From NCBI GenBank assembly GCA_046328125.1, contig JAXLXF010000035.1, positions 11,054 to 75,053 on the forward strand: a DNA stretch of 64,000 bases. Direction: 5' to 3'. Positions 17,344-25,650 of the stretch are shown in pieces. A program made the position numbers and the translations under genes. Within the stretch, counting starts at the first letter, position 1; each line of letters opens with the position of its first letter. The notes under the pieces were generated by a model. The model worked only from the letters and a program-made list of their open reading frames with translations. It was not told the DNA's origin and searched no databases. Origin of the DNA: JADZEM01 sp046328125 (GTDB taxonomy: Bacteria > Chloroflexota > UBA6077 > JACCZL01).

Positions 17344-17967
17344 ATGGTCACATGTACAGAAGCGCCCGTCATCCTCGAATCCGGCGACTGCATGACGCGC
17401 GAGGAGTTTCATCGCCGGTACCTCGCCCGCCCGGACATCAAGAAGGCCGAGCTGGTCGAGGGAGTCGTCTTCGTCGGTGGGCGCGTGCGGGCTTCGCATG
17501 GGGAAGCGAACGCGTTCATCGCGGCCTGGCTGGGCAGTTTTGCCATGCATGCGCCAGATGTCCACGTCGGGCTGCACGCCACGGTGATCCTCGACGAGCG
17601 CAACGAGGTTCAGCCGGACGTACTGGCGTGGCGCCCAGCGCCGGGCGATGCTCACCTGACCGAGGACGGCTTTCTTCACGGGCCGCTTTCGCTCGTAGTG
17701 GAGGTGGCCGCCAGCTCGGTCTCGTACGACCTGCACCAGAAGAAGGAGGCGTACCGCCGAAACGGCGTTCGCGAGTACGTCGTCTGGCGGGTGCTGGACC
17801 GCGCCATCGACTGGTTCCGTCTCCAGGACGGTGAGTACGTCCTGATCCCGCCAGACGGGGACGGCGTCGTCGAGAGCGAGCAGTTCCCCGGCCTGCGCCT
17901 GCACGTCCAGAGCCTGCTGGCCGGCGACATGGCGGCGGTCATCGCCCGGCTGGGCAGCGGCGCCTGA
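17344..17967 (+). CDS. Uma2 family (DUF820) endonuclease-like protein
   Basis: A 207-residue PD-(D/E)XK-fold protein of the Uma2 group, expanded in Cyanobacteria and Chloroflexota. Visible family motifs are MTREEFHRRY, KAELVEGVV, VQPDVLAW (catalytic Asp region), SLVVEVAASS (EV-x segment), YDLHQKKEAYRRNGVREYVVW and a C-terminal hydrophobic end. Most members have no assigned role. The ATG at 17344 is preferred over an upstream in-frame TTG (17323) because GAGG lies 9 bases upstream. Its stop codon (TGA 17965-17967) overlaps the first unit of a heptamer repeat array. Confidence 0.87.
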   Translation: MVTCTEAPVILESGDCMTREEFHRRYLARPDIKKAELVEGVVFVGGRVRASHGEANAFIAAWLGSFAMHAPDVHVGLHATVILDERNEVQPDVLAWRPAPGDAHLTEDGFLHGPLSLVVEVAASSVSYDLHQKKEAYRRNGVREYVVWRVLDRAIDWFRLQDGEYVLIPPDGDGVVESEQFPGLRLHVQSLLAGDMAAVIARLGSGA

Positions 17968-18028
17968 TCGCGCACGAGCGATCGCGCAAGAGCGGCCGCG
18001 TACGAGCGATCGCGCACGAGCGACCGTG
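17966..18028. repeat. Direct heptamer array beginning at the Uma2 stop codon
   Basis: Nine consecutive 7-bp units (GATCGCG, CACGAGC, GATCGCG, CAAGAGC, GGCCGCG, TACGAGC, GATCGCG, CACGAGC, GACCGTG), that is a 14-bp period with variants. It starts within the stop codon and runs straight into the REP cluster. Confidence 0.85.
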
Positions 18029-18353
18029 GGTTGAAACCCACGCCTACAATCAGCTGTCGCTCTGCGACAGGATGGCGTGCTTCGGCGTCGCAGCGCGACG
18101 CCATGATTGTAGGCGGGGCTTTCAAGCCCCGACGAGGAAACGGCGGCCAATCGTGCCGTTGCTGGCCCCCGACGAGGCCGTCGCCGGCCCGATCGTGCCG
18201 TTCCCGGCACCGAACGGTCGGGCAGCATCCACCGTCAGGGCCGGGCTACCATGCCTGTAACAGTCCCATGACGCAGCTGCGAATACCGCTGTCCTGGGAG
18301 GCATCCGGCGGGGGCTGTGGTACACTTCGCCAAACATCCAGAGGTACGGTCTC
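17968..18353. other. Gene-free interval dominated by repeats
   Basis: It holds the heptamer array and the REP cluster. The remainder (18132-18353) shows no convincing gene. The sequence AGAGGT near 18340-18345 may be the ribosome-binding site of the small cysteine protein. Confidence 0.45.
18023..18131. repeat. REP-like cluster with GGGTTGAAACCC core
   Basis: Successive hairpins: CGTGGGTTGAAACCCACG (18025-18042), CTGTCGCTCTGCGACAG, CGTCGCAGCGCGACG and GGGGCTTTCAAGCCCC. The whole is enclosed by GCCTACAATCA (18042-18052) pairing with TGATTGTAGGC. A related core recurs at 26279-26430 and 57318-57335. Confidence 0.85.
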
Positions 18354-18611
18354 ATCATTCCAGATAACCCAAACTGGCACCGTTCCAAAGGATGGTGCCC
18401 CTTCTACAGGGAGCGCTGGGCTATCGGCCAGGAGCCGGATGGTCAGGGCGGGCGGCTGCTCTACCAGATCATCTGCCTCCAGAACACGCCGCCCGAGACC
18501 GAGGCCGAGCAGGCAGACTGCATGAAGGCCCGCTCGGCGTGCTGGCGCAACCAGCCACAGCGCAAGTCGTCGTCCCGCAAGAAGGAGAAGGCAACGACCA
18601 GCACGGCCTGA
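18354..18611 (+). CDS. Small four-cysteine protein, apparent non-canonical start
   Basis: This frame is open from 18261 to the stop at 18609-18611 but has no ATG, GTG or TTG before the conserved-looking part, so standard gene callers would miss it. It reads IIPDNPNWHRSKGWCPFYRE and onward through RLLYQIICLQNTPPETEAEQ, DCMKARSACWR, then a basic Ser/Lys-rich tail. Four cysteines (WCPFY, ICLQ, DCMK, ACWR) suggest a small metal- or Fe-S-binding fold. ATC at 18354 or ATT at 18357 would be spaced correctly after AGAGGT. It ends 43 bp before capA. Composition and coherence argue for a real gene; function unknown. Confidence 0.6.
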   Translation: MIPDNPNWHRSKGWCPFYRERWAIGQEPDGQGGRLLYQIICLQNTPPETEAEQADCMKARSACWRNQPQRKSSSRKKEKATTSTA

Positions 18612-18654
18612 GCCCCGGGCCTGACCGCTTGTTGCCGGGCGAGCCTGACATCCC

Positions 18655-19645
18655 GTGTCTCCGCTGACCATCGCGTTCCTCGGCGACACCATCCTGGGCG
18701 ACCAGCTCCAGCACGTGGTGCGACGGCACGGCTACGTCCATGTGCTCGGGGGGATCGCCCCGTTGCTGGCCCGCGCGGATTTCACCGTCGTCAACCACGA
18801 GGGCGCCCTGGTAGACGAACGTGGCGGCCCGCCGGAGTCGCCCCACCGCACTCAATACTGGATGCGCGCCGACCGCGACTCCGCCGCCGCCCTCGCGAAG
18901 CATGGCGTCCGAGTCGCAAGTCTCGGCAACAACCACGTCCTGGATCACGGGCTGGACGGGCTGGCTTCCACCATTGAGGCGCTCGAAGATGCCGGGATCC
19001 AGTATTGCGGGGCCGGTCTCACCGAGGCCGAAGCCCGCCGGCCGGCTGTCGTCGCGGCCGGCGGCGTGCGCGTCGGGTTCGTCTCCTGCATCCAACCGTA
19101 CGAGATGTACGCCTCCTGGCTCTACGCCGACTCAGCGCGCGGCGGCTGCAACCTCCTGCGTGAGAATGCCCTCCGAGACGATCTGGACCGTCTCGCACCG
19201 CTCGCGGACATCCGGATCGTGCTGGTGCACTGGGGCCGCAACTACCGCCCGCTCGCGCGCTCCCAGCGCCGTTGGGCGCCGGAGCTCGTGGCGGCCGGCG
19301 CGGACCTCGTGATCGGTCACCACCCGCACGTCGTGCATCCCGTGGACCTGCTGGACGGCGTCCCGGTCCTCTACAGCCTTGGGAACGGCCCGTTCGGGAT
19401 GACCGGCCGCTTCGAGAGCCACGGGCGGCTGCCATACGGGCTGGTGGCACTGGTCGAGATCGAGCCGCCGGGCCAGATCGCTGCCCTGGAGCTACACGCC
19501 ATCGACGTCGCCAACACCCGCGTGTCCCTCCGCCCAACGCCGCTCCCGTCTGAGACCGCGCTCCCGTTCCTGCGCTCGCTGACCTCGCCGGAGCACCGCT
19601 GGTACGTGCGCGGCGCCGCCCTCCGCATCGACCTTCCCCCGCTAG
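18655..19645 (+). CDS. CapA family (PGA_cap) metallophosphatase-like protein, frameshifted at its end
   Basis: About 330 residues match the CapA/PgsA calcineurin-like family: IAFLGDTILGD at the N-terminus, FTVVNHEGAL, LGNNHVLDHG, VHWGRNY and IGHHPHVVHP, all metal-ligand motifs, then SLGNGPFG. CapA proteins are linked to poly-gamma-glutamate capsule export, but many are uncharacterised phosphatase-like enzymes; no signal peptide is visible. The start is GTG 18655. The literal frame runs on to 20193 through the antisense of the next gene. One C fewer in the C5 run at 19636-19640 would end the protein at the TAG at 19643-19645 (RIDLPR), where family homology ends. I give that natural end. Confidence 0.8.
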
Positions 19646-20478
19646 CGGGGCTCCTGGGGGCCGATCAGCTTCGCCATCCGAATCCAGGCCAGGGTGTTGT
19701 CCAGCAGCGGCCCGTGCCCGAGCGGCACGCCCGCCCCGCTGCTCCCGAACGAGACCACGTTCTTACCGCTCAGGACGTGCCAATCGACCTCGCGGGGCGG
19801 CGCGATGACGGCATCGGCGGGGGTGACCACCGCGTCCTCCGAGTCCGCCAACGTCAGCAGGTTCACGCCTTGCGACCGCAGCCGCTCGGCCTGCCGGGTC
19901 ACCGCCGCCCGGTGGCGCGGATCGCTGCCACGCCGGATCAGCTCCTGGACGCTCTCGCCGCTCGGCAGCAGCACCCCGAACCCGAGCGCGCTCAAGAGGT
20001 CGCCTTCCAGGCCCAGGTCTGTCCCGAACAGCGGCGCGGCCAGGGTGATCAATGTGGCGATCCGGCCCTGCCAGCGCTCCGGCTCGCCGAACAGCAGCGC
20101 ACCAGACGCCTCGAACAGCGCCACCCCGCCCAGGCTGTACCCGATCAGGTGGTAGCGGGTGTCGTCCGGCAGCACCGAGCGGTACCAACGTAGCCCCCGC
20201 CCGACGTGCGCCGTCACGTCCGAAATGACCGCTTCGCAGTGGATCGAGTCGTACGGAATCGGCCGCCAGCCCTCCACGTCCTGGACCGAGCTGTAGCTGA
20301 CCTCCAGGAAATCGCCGACCTCGTACCCCTGGGTGGTGGTCAGGTAGCGCAGAAAACCGCCAAAACGGTCCAGCGCCTCACCACTGCGGCTGAGCATCCC
20401 GGCCGCCAGCACGATCTTGTTCCGGCCGCGCGTGTTCAGCCGCCGCCCGGTCTGCCAGTCGTCCACCCAGTCATTCAT
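19642..20478 (-). CDS. Alpha/beta-hydrolase (lipase-like)
   Basis: A 278-residue cytoplasmic alpha/beta-hydrolase with the nucleophile elbow GYSLGG in YHLIGYSLGGVALFEAS, flanked by ATLITLAAPLFG and followed by a late SGKNVVSFGSSGAGVPLGHG segment that could supply the catalytic His. It may be an esterase or lipase; the substrate is unknown. The same elbow with similar flanks occurs in the secreted protein at 497-5701. Its TAG stop (19644-19642) shares the palindrome CTAG with the probable natural stop of the convergent capA gene. Confidence 0.82.
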   Translation of the reverse strand: MNDWVDDWQTGRRLNTRGRNKIVLAAGMLSRSGEALDRFGGFLRYLTTTQGYEVGDFLEVSYSSVQDVEGWRPIPYDSIHCEAVISDVTAHVGRGLRWYRSVLPDDTRYHLIGYSLGGVALFEASGALLFGEPERWQGRIATLITLAAPLFGTDLGLEGDLLSALGFGVLLPSGESVQELIRRGSDPRHRAAVTRQAERLRSQGVNLLTLADSEDAVVTPADAVIAPPREVDWHVLSGKNVVSFGSSGAGVPLGHGPLLDNTLAWIRMAKLIGPQEPR

Positions 20479-20496
20479 CGACCGGATTATAGAAAC

Positions 20497-21369
20497 TCAG
20501 CGCGCCGCGCCCGGCCCTGCCAGCAGCGTCGCGTGCCGCCGATACCCGATCCGCGTGTACGCCGCCAGCGCCGGGATGTTGCTCTCCCGCACGTCCAGCA
20601 CCACATCCTGGGCGCCATCCGCCATCAACTGCCGCGTCAGCGCAGCCGTCACCGCCCCGGCCAGCCCCCGACCACGCCAGGCCGGGTCCACCAGCACGCC
20701 CTGAACGACGGACAGCCCATCGCGCGGCGGTCCCAGCACGTGCTCCGCCACCGCCACCAGCCGCTCGCCATCCCGAATGCCGACGTACCGATACCCCATC
20801 CGCAACCGGCTCGCCTGGAACCGAGACTCCGGCCAGATCGCGTAGAGCGCCGCCAGCGCGCCCGCGTCCCGCTGGTCGAGCGACACCACCTCTTCGGCCT
20901 GGGGCGGCATCCGCAGCTCGCCCGGGGTCACGTGCATCCGCACGATCGGCTCCAGCCACTCGAAGCGATAGCGCGCCGTCAGCAGCCGCTCGGCTGGCGG
21001 CAGGATCCGCACGAACGCCCGACTCGGCAGCGCCACGCTCCGCAGCATCCGCTCCAGCGCCGAAACGTCGCCGAACGCCTGGACGCCGCCGCCCCAGCCC
21101 GGGTGGTCGAACACCCACAGCCCGGCCTCCACCCCGTCCCGGAGCGCGGTGCGAGCAGCTGCGTCGGACGCGCCCGTCAGGCTGTCCCGCTCCGGGCTCG
21201 GCTCGCCGTCCACCCAGAGCCGGACGTACGGCCACTCTCGTGCCCCAAGGGTGCAGAGCGGCCAGGCCCAGAGTGGCACGTCGCGGCTCAGGTACGCTCG
21301 TGCCGCTGCCGCGTTGGCGAGGAGCCTCACTGCTTTCGCCCTCTCTGCCCCAGTTCGCCAGGATACCAC
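20497..21369 (-). CDS. GNAT family N-acetyltransferase
   Basis: A 290-residue protein whose C-terminal half is a GNAT domain. It has motif A (VDPAWRGRGLAGAVTAAL, with the acetyl-CoA pyrophosphate loop R-G-R-G-L-A), then VVLDVRESNIPALAAYTRIGYRR, the classic motif B with the Tyr that can act as general acid. The N-terminal half looks like a degenerate second GNAT unit (LRLAxx-type pattern not clear). It would transfer an acetyl group from acetyl-CoA to an unknown amine. The start is GTG 21369, 19 bp upstream of which no better codon is seen. It lies directly upstream of the hydrolase (19 bp apart), probably one transcript. Confidence 0.85.
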   Translation of the reverse strand: MVSWRTGAERAKAVRLLANAAAARAYLSRDVPLWAWPLCTLGAREWPYVRLWVDGEPSPERDSLTGASDAAARTALRDGVEAGLWVFDHPGWGGGVQAFGDVSALERMLRSVALPSRAFVRILPPAERLLTARYRFEWLEPIVRMHVTPGELRMPPQAEEVVSLDQRDAGALAALYAIWPESRFQASRLRMGYRYVGIRDGERLVAVAEHVLGPPRDGLSVVQGVLVDPAWRGRGLAGAVTAALTRQLMADGAQDVVLDVRESNIPALAAYTRIGYRRHATLLAGPGAAR

Positions 21370-21484
21370 GTGACAGGAACGAATCTGCCGCCTCCGAGTC
21401 GCATGTCAAGGGGTTGCGATTCTGTACACTCCGTCGGTCGCCGGCCTCGCCCGCTCGGCCCCGCGTTCGGTACCCTCATGCCCC

Positions 21485-22246
21485 ATGACGACAGACAATC
21501 AGCAGCCACCCCCGCGTGCCGTCATCTTCGATCTTGGCGGCACCCTCGTGGACTGGCCGGATTGGGAGGAGGACGCACCACGGCGCTGGGCGCTCTCCTG
21601 GGACGCGCTGACCGCCGCGCTGCCCCACGCCACCTGGCCGCATCGAGACGAGTACGTCGCCGCCATGCGTGCCGCCGAGCTGGCCCACTGGAGTCGCGTG
21701 GACGACGAGCACTGGAGCGGCCCCGCCTCGGGGGTGCTGCGCGACGGCTTTCACCGCCTCGGGCGCCACGTCCACGAAGCGGAGCTCACCGCCGCCCTGG
21801 ACGGCTACGCCCGCGCCGTGGACGGCTGGGCGCTTCTGGAGCCCGGCGCCCGCGAGACGCTCCAGCTGCTGCGAGAGCGCGGCTATCGTCTCGGGCTGCT
21901 CTCCAACACCTGGTGGGCCGCCGATTGGCACAATGCGGATCTGGCCACGCATGGCCTCGCCGAGTACCTGGACGAGCTGGTCTACACCTCGGACCAGCCC
22001 CACTCCAAGCCCCACCCGTCCGTCTTCCAGGCCGTCGCCGGCCTGCTGGACGTCGATCCCGCCGCCTGCGTCATGATCGGCGACCGCCTCCTGGACGACG
22101 TCGGCGGGGCGCTCGGGGTCGGGATGCGCGCGGTCTGGAAAGAGAACACGAAGCCGTGGCCGCGCCCAGACGGCATCACCCCGACGGCCACCGTCTGCCA
22201 CCTCGCCGAGCTGCCGCCGCTCGTCCAGTCCTGGGGCGGCCGGTAG
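21485..22246 (+). CDS. HAD superfamily hydrolase
   Basis: A 253-residue haloacid dehalogenase-like hydrolase. Motif I is FDLGGTLVDW with nucleophile Asp16; the usual second Asp (DxD) is Gly18, as in the DxGGT variants. Motif II is LLSNTWW, motif III the Lys in DQPHSKPHPSVF and motif IV MIGDRLLDDVGGA. The cap lies between residues 25 and 110. It is probably a phosphatase or dehalogenase acting on a small molecule; loss of the acid/base Asp makes a plain phosphatase less certain. The ATG at 21485 is convincing. Its TAG stop is followed at once by a heptamer inverted repeat shared with rpiB. Confidence 0.88.
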   Translation: MTTDNQQPPPRAVIFDLGGTLVDWPDWEEDAPRRWALSWDALTAALPHATWPHRDEYVAAMRAAELAHWSRVDDEHWSGPASGVLRDGFHRLGRHVHEAELTAALDGYARAVDGWALLEPGARETLQLLRERGYRLGLLSNTWWAADWHNADLATHGLAEYLDELVYTSDQPHSKPHPSVFQAVAGLLDVDPAACVMIGDRLLDDVGGALGVGMRAVWKENTKPWPRPDGITPTATVCHLAELPPLVQSWGGR

Positions 22247-22325
22247 CGAGGAGCCAGGAGTCAGGAGCTAGGAGTCAGGAGATTCCGCGTCTACTGGCTC
22301 CTGGCTCCTGGCTCCTGACTCCTCA
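22247..22325. repeat. Heptamer-array inverted repeat (unit AGGAGYC) between HAD and rpiB
   Basis: The left arm 22248-22281 consists of 7-bp units (AGGAGCC, AGGAGTC, AGGAGCT, AGGAGTC). The right arm about 22295-22325 has the complementary units (GGCTCCT, GGCTCCT, GACTCCT). It begins right after the HAD stop. The right arm encodes the last ten residues of RpiB in a 7-residue periodic pattern, with the RpiB stop (TAG) in the loop. Confidence 0.88.
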
Positions 22326-22779
22326 ACTCGTTCGCCGCGTCCTGCTCCATCTGCGCCAGCTTGCGGACCCGGCGGCGGAAGTGCTCCTCCGTCGAGAACT
22401 GGGCGCCAAGGTACGTCTTCAGCAGGTCCAGCGCCAGCTGGTCTCCGACGATCTGCGCGCCCAGGCAAAACACGTTGGCGTCGTCGTGCTCCACGCACTG
22501 GTGCGCCGAGTAGACGTCGTGGCAGAGCGCCGCCCGGATGCCTGGCAGCTTGTTCGCCGCCATCGCCGCCCCAATGCCCGTCCCGCAGACCATGATCCCG
22601 CGGTCAGCCTGGCCGGATCGGACCGGGTCGCAGACACTGCGCGCCACGTCCGGGAAGTCGACCGGCTGGCCGTCGTGCGTGCCCACGTCCTCGACCTCGT
22701 GGCCCCAGGACCGCAAGGCGTCCACCACCCGCCCTTTCAGCGGGAACCCGGCGTGATCGGCGCCGACGATGATGCGCAT
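22291..22779 (-). CDS. rpiB: Ribose 5-phosphate isomerase B
   Basis: A 162-residue RpiB/LacAB-family isomerase interconverting ribose 5-phosphate and ribulose 5-phosphate in the pentose phosphate pathway. Diagnostic motifs: MRIIVGADHAGF (phosphate-binding Asp/His), VCGTGIGAAMAANKLPGIRAAL with the catalytic Cys in the VCGTG loop, HDDANVFCLGAQ and the C-terminal helix. The ATG at 22779 is chosen because GGGAGA precedes it and homology begins there; the frame is open further upstream without similarity. The last residues (RSQEPGARSQ) are encoded by the heptamer repeat arm, so the natural C-terminus was probably extended or replaced by repeat insertion. Confidence 0.95.
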   Translation of the reverse strand: MRIIVGADHAGFPLKGRVVDALRSWGHEVEDVGTHDGQPVDFPDVARSVCDPVRSGQADRGIMVCGTGIGAAMAANKLPGIRAALCHDVYSAHQCVEHDDANVFCLGAQIVGDQLALDLLKTYLGAQFSTEEHFRRRVRKLAQMEQDAANELRSQEPGARSQ

Positions 22780-22940
22780 GCTTCTCCCTCGCCGGCCGGC
22801 GCGTGCAAGCAATCTGCAAGACTTTCTGGCAGATCCGACCGGCGCGAGCCATCGAATAGTATCAAGGTACGGGTACGCTCGCATGCGGGCCTGCATCTTG
22901 CGAGTGCGGGCCTGCGTCTTGCGAGACGGACCGGCGACGA

Positions 22941-24590
22941 ATGTCGCGCAGAGGTATCGGAGTGTCGTCGAAGTCGGGGGGGCTGGCAGTCCGGGCAATC
23001 GTCCTGGCGCTGGCCGTCGTGCTCGCGCTCGGAGACGGTGGTCTCGTGCCAGCGCCTCACACCAGCGTGGCGGCTCCCCTCAGCGCCCCAGACAACTCCC
23101 TGCTCCTGCAGCCGTTCCTCACCGGGCTGAGCGGCCCGGTCCTCCTCACCAACGCCGGCGACGGCTCCGGGCGACTGTTCATCGTCGAGTCGGGGGGGAA
23201 GATCAAAATCGTCAAGAACGGCGTCGTCAATCAGACACCGTTCCTGGATGTCTCCTCCATCATCGTGGCCGGCGGCGAGCAGGGCCTGCTCGGACTCGCG
23301 TTTCATCCCCAGTTCGCGAGCAACGGCAGGTTCTTCGTCTTCTACACGGCCAAGCCGCCGCCGAATCAGCCCGCGGACCCGCCGCCGGACGTCGGCAGCA
23401 ACACGCTGGCTGAGTACCACGCCACCCCTGGCTCGGACGTGGCGGACTCTACGCCCACCCGTGTCCTGCTCAGCCTGTACGATCGCTTCCCGAACCACAA
23501 CGGCGGCATGCTCGCCTTCGGCCCAGACCATTATCTCTACGTCGGGACCGGCGACGAGGGCTCCGGCGGCGGCCCTGACAACCACTCCCAGGATCTGAAT
23601 TCGCTGTTTGGCAAGCTGCTGCGGCTCGACGTGGACACTCCCGGCACGCCGCAGCCGCCCGGCGCGTTCTACTCGATCCCGCGTGACAACCCGTTCTTCG
23701 ACGATACCAACCCACCCCCCAACATCCGCCAGGAGATCTTCGCGCTCGGATTCCGCAACCCCTGGCGCTGGAGCTTCGACCGCCAGACCGGCGACCTCTG
23801 GATCGGGGACGTCGGCCAGAGCGCCTGGGAAGAGGTCGATTTCCTGCCGTACGTCGCGCACAATCCCCCAGCCCGCAACCTCGGCTGGAACATTCGCGAG
23901 GGCGCCCATTGCTATCCACCCGGTACCCCGAGCTGCCCCACCTCCGGCCTGGTTGACCCGGTCCTGGAGTACCCGCACCCGCCCGGCACGCCCCCGCAAG
24001 ACTGCGCGGTGACCGGCGGCTACCGGTACCGGGGCACGAAGCCCGAGAACGCGGAGCTCCGGGGCATCTACTTCTACGCCGACTTCTGTACAGGGCGGAT
24101 CTGGAAGGGCGTCCAGTCTGGCAGCACCTGGAGAAGCATCGAAGCGCTCGACACGGACCTCAACATCAGCGCATTTGGCGAAGACGAGAGCGGCGAGTTG
24201 TACGTCGTCGGTTTCGGCGGCCAGATCATGCGTCTGGCGCAGGGGACGTTCACCACCTGCTCCCAGGCCGGGCGTCCGCGCGTCGCGGTCCAGACGGTGG
24301 CGTCCGGACCAGGGCGGCTGACCGTCAACGTCGGCGTCACCGACAACGCCAACACCCCCAACAACGAGCTCAAGAGCATCGCGTTCACCCGGATCGCCAA
24401 CGCCGCCGTCACGATCGGCACCCAGGTTGACAAACGCACGCCGTTCAGCGTCCCGTTCCCGGCTGGCGCTCGCTCCACGAGCTTCACCGTCAAGCGAGAC
24501 GCGCCGGGGCCGATCCACGTCGATCTGAGCATCACCGACGCCTGCGGCCCCTGGACGACGTTCGTGGGCGCTGGCGCCAGCCTCCCCTAG
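22941..24590 (+). CDS. Secreted PQQ-dependent sugar dehydrogenase (GSDH family)
   Basis: A 549-residue exported protein. Residues 1-45 are a signal peptide (AIVLALAVVLALGDG, then Ala-rich). Residues 55-430 form a six-bladed glucose/sorbosone dehydrogenase propeller: VLLTNAGDGSGRLFIVE, GGEQGLLGLAFHPQF, FPNHNGGMLAFGPDHYLYVGTGDEG (His186 corresponds to the catalytic His), FGKLLRLDVD, GFRNPWRWSFDR and DLWIGDVGQSAWEEV. Such proteins oxidise aldoses with PQQ outside the membrane. The last 110 residues (from RPRVAVQT) form an extra module ending DACGPWTTFVGAG, also at the end of the giant protein at 497. It is divergent from rpiB. Confidence 0.9.
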   Translation: MSRRGIGVSSKSGGLAVRAIVLALAVVLALGDGGLVPAPHTSVAAPLSAPDNSLLLQPFLTGLSGPVLLTNAGDGSGRLFIVESGGKIKIVKNGVVNQTPFLDVSSIIVAGGEQGLLGLAFHPQFASNGRFFVFYTAKPPPNQPADPPPDVGSNTLAEYHATPGSDVADSTPTRVLLSLYDRFPNHNGGMLAFGPDHYLYVGTGDEGSGGGPDNHSQDLNSLFGKLLRLDVDTPGTPQPPGAFYSIPRDNPFFDDTNPPPNIRQEIFALGFRNPWRWSFDRQTGDLWIGDVGQSAWEEVDFLPYVAHNPPARNLGWNIREGAHCYPPGTPSCPTSGLVDPVLEYPHPPGTPPQDCAVTGGYRYRGTKPENAELRGIYFYADFCTGRIWKGVQSGSTWRSIEALDTDLNISAFGEDESGELYVVGFGGQIMRLAQGTFTTCSQAGRPRVAVQTVASGPGRLTVNVGVTDNANTPNNELKSIAFTRIANAAVTIGTQVDKRTPFSVPFPAGARSTSFTVKRDAPGPIHVDLSITDACGPWTTFVGAGASLP

Positions 24591-24705
24591 GACTGTTCCA
24601 GCCGTTCGAGCAGGCGCGCGGCGTGCCGCACGGGCACCAGAGGCGACCCCTCGCGCATACTTCAGCCGCCGCGTCTCGCGGTGCTGTCGTTGTCCGGGGG
24701 AAACT

Positions 24706-25650
24706 GTGAAATCAGCAATCGTTCGGCGGGACAGGGCGCCGTCCCGCTCTGTCATGATCTGGCCGCGCACTGCCAGCGCGCAGCTCGTGCTGGCACTTGT
24801 CCTGCTCGTAAGCAGCATCGGTGGCGGGATCGGGCCGAGCAGCCCGGCCAGCGCCGCCGGCACGCCGCTCCGCCAGGTGGACTGGAACGTCGTCCTCGCG
24901 AACGATCCGGCCGTCACCATCGACCCGACGGCGTTCCAGCCCGGGGTGCGCATCGGGCCGTACGTCCAGGTGACGCAGCCCGGCTCGCGCACCATGACCG
25001 TCGAGGGGTACGCCACCCTGGACGACGTCCTCTACGCCGACCTGGACGGAGACGGCGCCGAGGAGGCCGTGATCCCGCTCTCTTCTGGCGGCACCGGCGG
25101 CCTGATCGGCTTCCTGCTCTTCCGAGAGGCCACGCCCGCGCCGAAGCTGACCATCGCCCAGGACGGCTACAAGCTCGGGTTCGAGGTCGATCGCAACCGG
25201 CTGGTCATCTCGCAGCCGAACTACGTCGGGTTCGAGCCGAACTGCTGCCCCAGCTCCACCACTCGCACCGTCAACAAGCTCGACGGCGACCAGCTCGTCG
25301 TCATCGCCAGCGAGACGTTCCCGAACGACGTCCAGGAGCCGACCGTCTGGGCCTTCTACCAGGCGCTCTCGGAGAAGCGGTACGCCGACGCCTACGACTT
25401 CTTGAGCCCGTCGTTTCAGGCCAGCAACCCGTTCGACCGCTGGAAGGCCGGATACGCCACCACCCAGAGCATCGAGGTGGAGACCGCACAGGGCGTCACC
25501 CCGAACGAGGTCGCGATCGTCCTGACGGCGGTGGACGCGCGCCAGGGTGGCGGGACGGTGACCCGGAAGTTCAAGGGCGCCTGGACGCTGGAATGGAGCG
25601 CCGACAAGAAGCGCTGGCTGCTGGACAAGGCCCGCATCGAGCCAGCCTGA
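24706..25650 (+). CDS. Secreted protein with EF-hand-like motif and NTF2-like C-terminus
   Basis: A 314-residue exported protein of unknown function. The N-terminus has a hydrophobic segment (AQLVLALVLLVSSIGG) followed by an Ala-Ser-rich cleavage region near ASAAG. Residues about 110-200 contain YADLDGDGAEEAVIPL, a Ca-binding-like FG-GAP pattern, and a double cysteine (PNCCPSS). The last 100 residues (WAFYQALSEKRYADAYDFLSP to WLLDKARIEPA) have the pattern of NTF2/DUF4878-like domains. The start is GTG 24706. It follows the sugar dehydrogenase by 115 bp in the same direction. The stop at 25648-25650 directly abuts a heptamer repeat. Confidence 0.75.
   Translation: MKSAIVRRDRAPSRSVMIWPRTASAQLVLALVLLVSSIGGGIGPSSPASAAGTPLRQVDWNVVLANDPAVTIDPTAFQPGVRIGPYVQVTQPGSRTMTVEGYATLDDVLYADLDGDGAEEAVIPLSSGGTGGLIGFLLFREATPAPKLTIAQDGYKLGFEVDRNRLVISQPNYVGFEPNCCPSSTTRTVNKLDGDQLVVIASETFPNDVQEPTVWAFYQALSEKRYADAYDFLSPSFQASNPFDRWKAGYATTQSIEVETAQGVTPNEVAIVLTAVDARQGGGTVTRKFKGAWTLEWSADKKRWLLDKARIEPA

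Noticed and set aside
17966..18028. Possible CRISPR array
   Set aside because: The period is 7 or 14 bp with no spacers; no cas genes are in the window.
20206..23130. 974-codon plus-strand frame
   Set aside because: It runs antisense or out of frame over hydrolase, GNAT, HAD and rpiB genes with clear domain matches; no coherent protein.
22737..25016. 759-codon minus-strand frame
   Set aside because: Antisense to the PQQ sugar dehydrogenase; composition typical of shadow frames.
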